From the NCBI RefSeq assembly GCF_009193155.1, contig NZ_VUKD01000001.1, positions 1,364,001 to 1,428,000 of the forward strand: 64,000 bases of DNA, given 5' to 3'. Shown in pieces: positions 35,206 through 42,263 of the stretch (position 1 is its first letter; the number at the start of each line of letters is the position of its first letter). A program made the translations under genes and the position numbers. The notes beneath the pieces were generated by a model, which was given only the letters and a program-made list of their open reading frames with translations, was not told where the DNA came from and searched no databases. The stretch is from Georgenia subflava. GTDB taxonomy: Bacteria; Actinomycetota; Actinomycetes; Actinomycetales; Actinomycetaceae.

Positions 35206-35364
35206 ATGGTTCGCAAAGTGGTGGCGAGTGTGGTGCTCGCGGTGGGTATGACCGTGACGGCGGTGGCGCTGCCTGCAAGCGCGGCACCTGCCAAGGCCGC
35301 ACCCGGTGGGGGCACGGTCTCCATCATGTGCGTGGTGTGCTGGCCGGAGATCGCGGCCAAGTAG
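35206..35364 (+). CDS. 52-residue secreted peptide, candidate modified-peptide precursor
   Basis: A short gene easily missed by length filters: ATG at 35206 preceded by a near-ideal ribosome site (AAGGAGGT, 7 nt spacing), TAG at 35362-35364, and a strong terminator right after. The product has a classic Sec signal peptide (Arg3/Lys4, hydrophobic core 5-22, predicted cleavage after ALPASA at residue 26). The remaining 26 residues contain exactly Thr37, Ser39, Cys42 and Cys45 (core GGGTVSIMCVVCWPEIAAK). Two hydroxy residues and two cysteines is the stoichiometry for two (methyl)lanthionine rings, which fits the LanC-like gene nearby; the alternative is a CxxC disulfide peptide or secreted signal. 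Confidence 0.8.
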   Translation: MVRKVVASVVLAVGMTVTAVALPASAAPAKAAPGGGTVSIMCVVCWPEIAAK

Positions 35365-35381
35365 TTCGCAGCGGTCCGAGG

Positions 35382-35411
35382 AGCGGGGAGCCTGGTGGCA
35401 CCCCGCTTTTT
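35382..35411 (+). terminator. Rho-independent terminator after the small peptide gene
   Basis: AGCGGGG (35382-35388) pairs with CCCCGCT (35401-35407), which runs straight into TTTTT. It is the clearest intrinsic terminator in the window and lies 18 nt after the stop codon, implying a short, abundant monocistronic message for the 52-residue peptide. Confidence 0.88.
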
Positions 35412-35427
35412 CGGTGTGCCCCTCGGA

Positions 35428-35536
35428 CGGCCGGGCAGCCGGATCTGACGGCCGGGCAGCCGGGTCCGCCGACCGGGCAGCCGAACCCGTCGGCCGGGCA
35501 GCCGGATCCGTCGGCCGGACAGCCGGACCCATCAGC
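35428..35536. repeat. 21-bp tandem repeat abutting the 3' end of the S9 peptidase gene
   Basis: About five copies of a 20-24 bp unit close to CGGCCGGGCAGCCGGATCCG between the terminator at 35411 and the peptidase stop codon at 35532-35534. The last unit overlaps that stop codon. On the minus strand, which is the gene's own, the copies follow the stop. They encode nothing recognisable. Confidence 0.85.
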
Positions 35537-37637
35537 CGAGGAGCTCGGGCAGCTCGGCGGTGCCGCCGCCGAGCACGTGCTCGGCGAGGAAGCCCAGCAC
35601 CACCTGGTACCAGACCTTGGCGTGCTGCGGTGTCAGGACCCAGTGGTTCTCGTCCGGGAAGTACAAGAACCGGTGGACCGTCGAGCCGTCCGCCTCCTGC
35701 GGCAGGCCGGACGCCGAGAGCAGCTCGTACCAGAGCCGCAGACCCTCGCCGATCGGGACGCGGTAGTCCTTGTCCCCGTGGATGACGAGCATGGGCGTGC
35801 GGATGTTGCCCACGTGGTGGTGCGGGGAGTTGACCTCCTGCATCGCCGGGCTCATCTCCCGCGCCCAGTAGTACGAGGCGTCGGTCGTCGGACCGAAGCC
35901 CTCCAGCGCCCAGAGGCTGGCGTGCGTGACGATCGCCCGGAAGCGGTCCGTGTGCCCGGCCACCCAGTTCGCCATGTACCCACCGAACGATCCGCCCATC
36001 GCAGCAGTGCGTGAGGCGTCGATCTCGGGCAGGGCCTCGGCAGCATCCGTGGCGGCCATCAGGTCGGTGAACGGCTCGGCGCCCCACCGGCCCCACCCGC
36101 GCTGGACCATGGCCTGGCCGTAGCCGGTGGAGAGCGCCGGGTCCGGCAGCAGCACCGCGTATCCCTGCGCGACCATGAGCCAGGGGTTCCAGCGCCAGCT
36201 CCACGCGTTCCACGACCCGAGCGGCCCACCGTGGATCCACAGCAGCAGGGGCGCCGGACGGTCGCTGCCCGCACCGTGCGGGACCGCGAGCCACGACCGC
36301 ACGCGGGTGCCGTCCTCCGTCGTCGCCTCGACCTCGCTGAGCGTGCCGGGCAGCTCGGGACGCGCTGCCGGGCCCCGCAGCGACGTCACGACCGCGCTGC
36401 CCTCGGTGAAGCTCGCGGTGATGCCCGTCAGCTCGACGCGCACGACCTCGGTCGGGTGGGCGTAGGAGGACCGGAGCGCGTAGACGCACGTACCGTCGGG
36501 CGCGACCACCAGGTCCGAGTAGGCACCGTCGTCGGTGAGGCGGGTGACGGCCCCGCTGGTGGCGTCGACGTGGAAGAGCGGGGCGCGGCCGTCGCGGTCG
36601 GCGGCCATGACCAGGCCGGTGCCGTCCGGCAGCCAGCGCAGCTCGCCCGGCCAGGCGTCCCATCCCTCGCCGAGGCGTCGCCGGGCACCGCTCGCCAGGT
36701 CGAGCAGCCAGAGCGTCAGAGCCGGCGCCTTCTCGGCCGTGGACCGCTCGTCCTGGACGTAGGTGAGGCGTCCGCCGTCGGGGCTGATCCGTGGCGACCC
36801 GTACTCGAGCTCCTCGTCGGCGGCGAGCAAGGTAAGGCGGTCGCCGGACGCGACGTCGATGCGCACCAGGTCCGACCGCTGCGACGCCCGGCCCTCGGGC
36901 ACGAGCCACTCGGTGACGAGGAACGTACCGTCGGGTGCGACGTCGTGGCTGGTCTCCACCAGGTGTGTGGCGGCGTCGGGCGCGAGGTCGCGCAGCTCGA
37001 GCTCCGGCTCCTGAGCCGCCGCGGCGTCGGACGACGTCACGGCGCCGCCGTCGCCGAGATCGACGGCGTACAGCCGCGGTGCCGACGGGCCGAGGTCGTG
37101 GTCCCAGTAGCGCACCGGGTACCCCGCGTGGAGGATCGCGGAGACCTTCTTGTCCTTCCGTGCGTCCCGCAGGCGCTTCTCCTCGGCCAGGTCCGTGCCG
37201 CGTGGGAGCGCCGTGGCCTGCACGACGGCGGTGCCGCCGGAGATCGGGGTGTGGACGCCGTCGACCCCGCCGGGGTGCGTGACGAGGACCCGGGCCTCGC
37301 CGCCACCGCCCGGGATCGCCCAGAGCGCGGCGGGTTCGTCGTCGTCTCCGCCGGAGGGCCTGGAGGCGATGAAGAGCAGGTCGCCGGCCGGGGTGAACCG
37401 GGCCTGCGACTCGCCCTTGGCGCCGCGCGTCAGCCGGCGCGCGGGCCGCTCACCGGAGGGGTCGACCTCCCACAACGCCGTCACGTACTTGGTGCCGTCG
37501 TCGTCGAGCACGCTCACGCCCGTCACGAGGCGGGTGCCGTCGGGCGAGAGCGTGAGCGCCCCCAGCCGGGGCAGCGCCAGGTACGCGTCGAGGTCGTGGA
37601 ACGGGGTGTCGGGCCGGGAGTCTGTGGCGTCGGTCAC
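35532..37637 (-). CDS. S9 family prolyl-oligopeptidase-like serine peptidase
   Basis: 701 residues. N-terminal beta-propeller with repeated TLSPDGTRLVTG / ISPDGGRLTYV / LRWLPDGTGLVMA blades (about 1-430), then an alpha/beta-hydrolase domain: nucleophile Ser550 in MGGSFGGYMANW, catalytic Asp in IHGDKDYRVP, His in DENHWVL near residue 675. The acylaminoacyl-peptidase/DPP IV-like family cleaves short peptides in the cytoplasm. No signal peptide. It points away from the peptide locus and is probably housekeeping, though a role in peptide turnover cannot be excluded. Confidence 0.94.
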   Translation of the reverse strand: MTDATDSRPDTPFHDLDAYLALPRLGALTLSPDGTRLVTGVSVLDDDGTKYVTALWEVDPSGERPARRLTRGAKGESQARFTPAGDLLFIASRPSGGDDDEPAALWAIPGGGGEARVLVTHPGGVDGVHTPISGGTAVVQATALPRGTDLAEEKRLRDARKDKKVSAILHAGYPVRYWDHDLGPSAPRLYAVDLGDGGAVTSSDAAAAQEPELELRDLAPDAATHLVETSHDVAPDGTFLVTEWLVPEGRASQRSDLVRIDVASGDRLTLLAADEELEYGSPRISPDGGRLTYVQDERSTAEKAPALTLWLLDLASGARRRLGEGWDAWPGELRWLPDGTGLVMAADRDGRAPLFHVDATSGAVTRLTDDGAYSDLVVAPDGTCVYALRSSYAHPTEVVRVELTGITASFTEGSAVVTSLRGPAARPELPGTLSEVEATTEDGTRVRSWLAVPHGAGSDRPAPLLLWIHGGPLGSWNAWSWRWNPWLMVAQGYAVLLPDPALSTGYGQAMVQRGWGRWGAEPFTDLMAATDAAEALPEIDASRTAAMGGSFGGYMANWVAGHTDRFRAIVTHASLWALEGFGPTTDASYYWAREMSPAMQEVNSPHHHVGNIRTPMLVIHGDKDYRVPIGEGLRLWYELLSASGLPQEADGSTVHRFLYFPDENHWVLTPQHAKVWYQVVLGFLAEHVLGGGTAELPELLG

Positions 37638-37680
37638 CCGCCCATCCCACCATGGGACGCACCCCGTCCGCGACAGACCC

Positions 37681-37800
37681 GCACGTCAGGAGCGTGGCGC
37701 CCGTCGCTCGCACACGGACTGCACGTCGAGCACGGCGGCGCCAGTCGTTCGCACAGGGACCCGTACGTCGAGCACGGCGGCGCAAGTCGTTCGCACGGCG
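37681..37800. repeat. ~41-bp tandem repeat between S9 peptidase and amidase genes
   Basis: Three units starting at 37681, 37721 and 37763, each of the form GCACGTCGAGCACGGCGGCG...AGTCGTTCGCACA. The second and third are close to identical, the first more diverged. It occupies most of the divergent promoter region of the two genes. Confidence 0.85.
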
Positions 37801-37832
37801 CACCGGCTCGGTCCGGCTGCCAGGATGGCCGG

Positions 37833-38699
37833 ATGAGCGAACCTGCCGGTGCGTCGTCCGTCGGGCGCCGGGCCGTCACGGTCCGCGTCCTGGGTGTGCT
37901 CGCCTTGGCGTCGGTCATCGTCGTCGGGCTCTGGCTCGGCTCGCGCCCGCTCGAGCCGGCGGACCGCCCCGACCGGCCGTCACCGGCGGCGGGGGCAGGA
38001 ACGCCGTCCGCGAAGGCGAGCGAGGCGACGCCGAGTGCCGAGCCACCTCCGCTCGACGGGCTCCACGTGGTCCTCGACCCCGGGCACAACGGCGGTAACG
38101 CCGAGAACGTCGCGCAGATCAACGCCCAGGTGGGGGACGGGCGCGGCGGGGCGAAGTCCTGCAACACGGTGGGCACCTCCACGCTCACGGGCTACCCCGA
38201 GCACGCCTTCACCTGGGACGTCGCCCAGCGCGCCCGCGACCTCCTGCAGGCCGACGGCGCCCGGGTCACCCTCACCAGGAGCGACGACACCTCGGTGGGG
38301 CCGTGCGTCGACGTGCGCGGGCGGACGGCCGGCGACGTCGACGCCGACGTTCTGGTCTCGATCCACGCCAACGGCTCGGAGAACCCGGCCGCCCAGGGCT
38401 ACTTCGCGATCGTCTCGGCGCCCCCGTTGAACGAGCCGCAGGGCGAGCCCTCCCGCGCCCTCGCCACAGCTCTTCTCGGCGCGCTCGGTGAGGCGGGCTT
38501 CCCGCCGTCCGGCTCCTACGCGAGCGCGTTGAGCGAGCGCGCCGACCTGGGGACGCTCAACTGGGCCGAGCGGCCCGCCGTCATCCTCGAGCTGGCCGAG
38601 ATGCGCAACCCGGAGGAGGCGGAGCTGGTGCAGACGGAGGAAGGACGCCAGCGGTACGCCGAGGCCGTCGCGGCCGGCCTGGCGGCATGGGCCGGGTAG
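37833..38699 (+). CDS. N-acetylmuramoyl-L-alanine amidase (Amidase_3)
   Basis: 288 residues. An N-terminal membrane anchor or signal (VRVLGVLALASVIVVGLWLG, 18-37), a Pro/Ala-rich linker to about residue 73, then a zinc amidase: His85 in VVLDPGHNGG, the later His in VSIHANG, and Glu residues in AVILELAEM. It cleaves the bond between N-acetylmuramate and L-alanine in peptidoglycan, outside the membrane. The start at 37833 is chosen because upstream codons lie in repeat DNA. A 20-bp repeat array starts immediately after the stop. Confidence 0.92.
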   Translation: MSEPAGASSVGRRAVTVRVLGVLALASVIVVGLWLGSRPLEPADRPDRPSPAAGAGTPSAKASEATPSAEPPPLDGLHVVLDPGHNGGNAENVAQINAQVGDGRGGAKSCNTVGTSTLTGYPEHAFTWDVAQRARDLLQADGARVTLTRSDDTSVGPCVDVRGRTAGDVDADVLVSIHANGSENPAAQGYFAIVSAPPLNEPQGEPSRALATALLGALGEAGFPPSGSYASALSERADLGTLNWAERPAVILELAEMRNPEEAELVQTEEGRQRYAEAVAAGLAAWAG

Positions 38700-38810
38700 G
38701 CCCGACCGGCGACCCGTGCGCCCGCCCGACGACACGTGCGCCCGCCCGGCTGCCCGTGCGCCCGTCCGGCTGCCCGTGCGTCCGTCCGGCTGCCGGGGGC
38801 CGTCCGGCCG
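38700..38810 (+). repeat. 20-bp tandem repeat directly after the amidase stop codon
   Basis: Units begin exactly every 20 bp at 38701, 38721, 38741, 38761 and 38781 (type CCCGCCCGGCTGCCCGTGCG), with a decaying sixth. The array fills most of the gap to the convergent LRV gene. The strict period with scattered substitutions suggests slippage-type growth followed by drift. Confidence 0.9.
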
Positions 38811-38847
38811 ACGGGTCCGTGCACCGGTGGTCGGCCGCGCCCGGGAC

Positions 38848-40605
38848 TCAGAACGTCTCGAACGCCGCCCGGGCCACCGAGAATCCCTGTCCGGTGAGCG
38901 TGCTCCAGCACGTCACGCCGTCCCGCTCGCTCGTGCAGGCGAAGTAGCCGGCGGTCGCCGACTGTCCGTACTCGAGCACGCCGTTGCCCGCGACGGGGCC
39001 CGCCGGGCAGTTCGGGGCCGCGGCCCCGCCGAGGCTCACGGCGAGCGTGACCGGGCCTGGTGAGCAGCCTTCGGGATCCGGGAAGTCCCGGTCGGTGATC
39101 GTGCAGGCGGCCGCGTCGGTCTCGGCGCCGAGGGTGCAGGCGATGTTCGCCGACGGGCTGGTGAAGCTGGTGCGCTCCTGGGCGCCGGGTGGGGCTGGTC
39201 GCGCGAGCCGCACCCACTCCGTCGCGTCGCCGAGCGTGGTGACGACAGCCGTCGACGTCTCCGGGTCGTCGAGCAGGGCCTGCTCGACGGCGACGGCGTA
39301 GGCCGGGTCGCAGGCGTCCTGGACGCCGCGCAGGGCCGTGAGCACGACCTCGCCGGAGGCGGGGTCCTGCCAGGTGCCTCCCGGCGCGGCGGCAGCGGCG
39401 AACTCGTCGACGACGGCGCTGTCGGCGGCGGCATCGTCGCAGGTCGTGGCATCAGGGAGGGCGACGAGTGCCGTGCGGGCGGCGTCGACGTCCGTCGTCG
39501 CCTCCTGGGTCGCGGCGGTGGTCGGTTCCGTCGTGGTGGCGGTCGTCGCCGCGCCGGTGGTGGCCGGCGGGGTCACGGGTTCGTCATCGCCGCGCGTCGC
39601 GAGGAACACGATCAGGGCGATGAGGATCAGCAGGCCGACCAGCGCCAGCAGCATCCACATCGGCCGGCGACCCCCGGGGTCGGAGGTGGCGATCACCCGG
39701 CGCAGACCCCCAGGCGGCGTCGAGGCAGGTGGGTCGAAGCCGAAGACCCGTGGCCCGGCGCCCGCGGCACCGGCCGCCGGCTCGCCCGCAGCACCGGCCG
39801 CGGGTTCGCCGCCTGCGGCACCGGCCGCCGGCTCGGCGGTCGCGCGCGCCGGTCGAGTGGGAGCCACGGGCGAGAAGACCTCGGTCGGGGCATCGGTCGG
39901 CATCGCCTCGACGGGGCGTGCGACCGGCTCCGACGGGGTGAAGGTGGGCGGTGCGGTCTCGCCGTCCGCCCGAAGGAGGTCGGGGTCGGTGAAGACCGCT
40001 GTGGCGTAGGGGTCGAACGGCTGGCCGTCGTCGGGCACCGGCTCGGCCCGCGGCGTCGTGGCGGTCTCATCGACCGACCGTGCCGGGACGTCCCGCTCCG
40101 TGGGCCCCTCAGCGGCCGCCGTGGGCTCCTCGGCGGCCGACGGTTCCTGCGTGTCGTCGTGCTCGCCGGCCGTGGTCTCCGCGCCCGCGGCAGGTGTGCC
40201 GGGCGTGGTCGCAGCGGGCCGGACGAGAGTCGGCCGGTCGTCGATCTCGACCTCCCGCTCGGCGCCGCCGGCGGCACGCGCCGGCGGCGCGACCGCCTCC
40301 GTCTCCTGCGTCTCGCCCGGTTCCGGAGCTCCGTCGCCCGGCCGTTCCGGCTGCGGTTCCGCCTCCGGCGCGGCCGGTCCCGGCTCGCCGGCGGGCGCGG
40401 CCGGCTGGGCCCGCCGGGCCAGCGCCGCATCGACGTCGGGCATGCCGAGGCGCCCGAGCCACTCGACGAGCGCCGGGTAGGTGGAGGGGTTCGCCGCGAC
40501 CGCCGCGCGCAGCTCGGGGTGCTCCTGGGCCAGCTGCTGGAGCGTCGTCAGCGGGGTGCGCGGGTCGGCCGCCAGCCGAGCCAGCTCTCCGGCGTCGTCC
40601 GCCAT
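38848..40605 (-). CDS. Leucine-rich-repeat-variant (LRV) domain membrane protein
   Basis: 585 residues from the ATG at 40605. N-terminal ~65 residues (LARLAADPRTPLTTLQQLAQEHPELRAAVAANPSTYPALVEWLG) form the LRV-type helical domain shared with the protein at 53287. A long acidic Pro/Ala/Glu/Thr-rich stretch follows (with EPAAGAAG repeats near 260-300), then a membrane helix (MWMLLALVGLLILIALIVFLA) and an external domain of about 230 residues with several cysteines. N-terminus probably cytoplasmic. Function unknown; the arrangement suggests an envelope sensor or scaffold. Confidence 0.8.
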   Translation of the reverse strand: MADDAGELARLAADPRTPLTTLQQLAQEHPELRAAVAANPSTYPALVEWLGRLGMPDVDAALARRAQPAAPAGEPGPAAPEAEPQPERPGDGAPEPGETQETEAVAPPARAAGGAEREVEIDDRPTLVRPAATTPGTPAAGAETTAGEHDDTQEPSAAEEPTAAAEGPTERDVPARSVDETATTPRAEPVPDDGQPFDPYATAVFTDPDLLRADGETAPPTFTPSEPVARPVEAMPTDAPTEVFSPVAPTRPARATAEPAAGAAGGEPAAGAAGEPAAGAAGAGPRVFGFDPPASTPPGGLRRVIATSDPGGRRPMWMLLALVGLLILIALIVFLATRGDDEPVTPPATTGAATTATTTEPTTAATQEATTDVDAARTALVALPDATTCDDAAADSAVVDEFAAAAAPGGTWQDPASGEVVLTALRGVQDACDPAYAVAVEQALLDDPETSTAVVTTLGDATEWVRLARPAPPGAQERTSFTSPSANIACTLGAETDAAACTITDRDFPDPEGCSPGPVTLAVSLGGAAAPNCPAGPVAGNGVLEYGQSATAGYFACTSERDGVTCWSTLTGQGFSVARAAFETF

Positions 40606-40727
40606 GTCCTCACCTCCCACGCGCCCCGACAGTACACAAACGGGCACGTCATGGCCGCCCCGCGGCGGCGAGAGGACCGTGGCCGCGCGGATCGGCGCCC
40701 GCGCACCGGCGCACCTACCGTAAGGAC

Positions 40728-41408
40728 ATGCGACGCTTCGTGACGACGGCCGTTGTCCTCGTGGTGCTCCTCGCGGTGGGCGCCGTCGTCGCCGACCGGG
40801 TGCTGCACGCCCGGGCGGAGGATCGGGTCGCCGAACAGATCGACGGCTACCTCGACGTCAGCGGCGAGCGCACCGTGACGATCGAGGGCTTCCCGTTCCT
40901 GACCCAGCTCGCGACCGGGGAGCTGGACAGCGTCCGGGCGAGCGCCGGCGCCGTCGTGGTCGAGGGTGTCGAGCTCGTCGACGTGCGGGCTCACGCCCGG
41001 GCGGTCGCGGTCGAGCAGCCGATCACCGTGGGGGACCTCGAGGTGGTCGCCACACTCCCCGACGCCGCCCTGCAGTCCCTCGTCGACCGACGAGTGCCGC
41101 GGGCCGACGTCACCGTCGGTTCCACCGCGGACGGGGTGGAGCTGGGCACCGAGGTGCTGGGCGCCGACCTCGCCATCCTCGCCGAGCCCGCTGTGGAGAA
41201 CGGCACCCTGACCATCTCGGTGAGCTCGATCAGTCTCGGGGGCGCGGAGATCGACGCCGACTCGCTCACCGGGATCGTCGACGAGGACCTGCTGTCCCTG
41301 GACCTGGACGTTCGGCTGCCGCTCGGTCTCGACCTCGTCGCCGCGGCGCCCGAGGACGGCAGCGTCCGCCTCACCTTCTCGGGACAGGACGTCGTCCTCG
41401 ACCAGTGA
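40728..41408 (+). CDS. DUF2993-like exported protein
   Basis: 226 residues from ATG 40728. Hydrophobic N-terminus (FVTTAVVLVVLLAVGAVVADRVL) is a signal anchor; the rest is beta-rich with the pattern VTIEGFPFLTQLATGELDSVRASAGAVVVEG that marks the DUF2993 (LmeA-like) family. LmeA of mycobacteria acts in lipomannan elongation; whether this relative does is unknown. It stands alone between an LRV protein (divergent) and a response-regulator gene (convergent). Confidence 0.85.
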   Translation: MRRFVTTAVVLVVLLAVGAVVADRVLHARAEDRVAEQIDGYLDVSGERTVTIEGFPFLTQLATGELDSVRASAGAVVVEGVELVDVRAHARAVAVEQPITVGDLEVVATLPDAALQSLVDRRVPRADVTVGSTADGVELGTEVLGADLAILAEPAVENGTLTISVSSISLGGAEIDADSLTGIVDEDLLSLDLDVRLPLGLDLVAAAPEDGSVRLTFSGQDVVLDQ

Positions 41409-41464
41409 GCCGCCGCTGAGGTGCCGGTGCCGGTTCCGGTCGCGCTGTCCTCGCGCGCTCGCGC

Positions 41465-42154
41465 TCACGCCCCGGGCAGCCCTGGGCCCGGCAGGATGCC
41501 GTCCTCGACCGCGCGCTTGTAGAGGTCGATCTTCGTGTCGGCCTGCCGGCCGGCACCGCGGTACTTTGCGCGCGCCCGGCCGATGTAGTCGTTGACCGTC
41601 TCGCGAGAGATCCCCAGCCGCGCCGCCACCCGCTCGGACTTCTCGCCGGCTGCGTAGAGCGCCAGCGTCTCGCACTCGCGCCTGGACAGCAGCACCGGTG
41701 GTCGCTCCGGCCGGGCGGCGGCGGGCACCTCCTCGCCGCGGGCGACGGCGACCACGGCTCGGGCGAGCAGGTCGCCGTCGGCGGTCTTCCGCACGACCCC
41801 GGCGACCCCGGCGTCGGCGGCGAGGCGCAGGAGGTACGGGCTGTCACCTCCCGTGAAGACGACGACACGCGAGCCCGACTCCTGCAGCGCCCCGACGTTC
41901 GCACCGGGCTCCGACCCGTCGGGGAGCCGTAGGGCGAGGAGCACCACGTCCACGCGCTCGTCCGTCGACAGCAGCTCGGCCACGTCGGTGAAAGCACCGC
42001 GGAAGCTGATCTCGGGCCGTGGGTGAAGCATCTGCGCGACGCCGACGGCGACCACCGGGTACTCCTCGACGAGCGCCACCGTCGTGGTCCCCAGCCGGCC
42101 GTTCGTGGCGACGCCGGTGGGCAGGTCCGCTGCGCTGGGGACCAGGCGCGTCAT
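41465..42154 (-). CDS. LuxR-type regulator with degenerate receiver domain
   Basis: 229 residues, GGAGG ahead of the ATG. Residues 24-140 follow the receiver fold (TTTVALVEEYPVVAVGVAQML; VFTGG with Thr101; VVRKTADG with Lys123), and the C-terminus is a LuxR HTH (LSRRECETLALYAAGEKSERVAARLGISRETVNDYI). The phospho-acceptor Asp is replaced by Ala74 in VVLLALRLPDG; the acidic pair is Glu30-Glu31. No sensor kinase is adjacent. It therefore probably works without phosphorylation. Confidence 0.88.
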   Translation of the reverse strand: MTRLVPSAADLPTGVATNGRLGTTTVALVEEYPVVAVGVAQMLHPRPEISFRGAFTDVAELLSTDERVDVVLLALRLPDGSEPGANVGALQESGSRVVVFTGGDSPYLLRLAADAGVAGVVRKTADGDLLARAVVAVARGEEVPAAARPERPPVLLSRRECETLALYAAGEKSERVAARLGISRETVNDYIGRARAKYRGAGRQADTKIDLYKRAVEDGILPGPGLPGA

Positions 42155-42263
42155 CGAGACCTCCTCGGGCACGGTGGCGGCCGGCCTGGGGCGGCCGACG
42201 CACCTACAGGTGGGGCGCCCCCACCGTCCCACCTGGGCGCCGGAGCTGTGGCGCGAACGGCGG

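Noticed and set aside
35532-37637. S9 peptidase as the leader protease of the peptide locus
   Set aside because: It lies on the opposite strand beyond a terminator and repeats, has no matching operator, and such peptidases are common housekeeping genes; kept only as a remote possibility.
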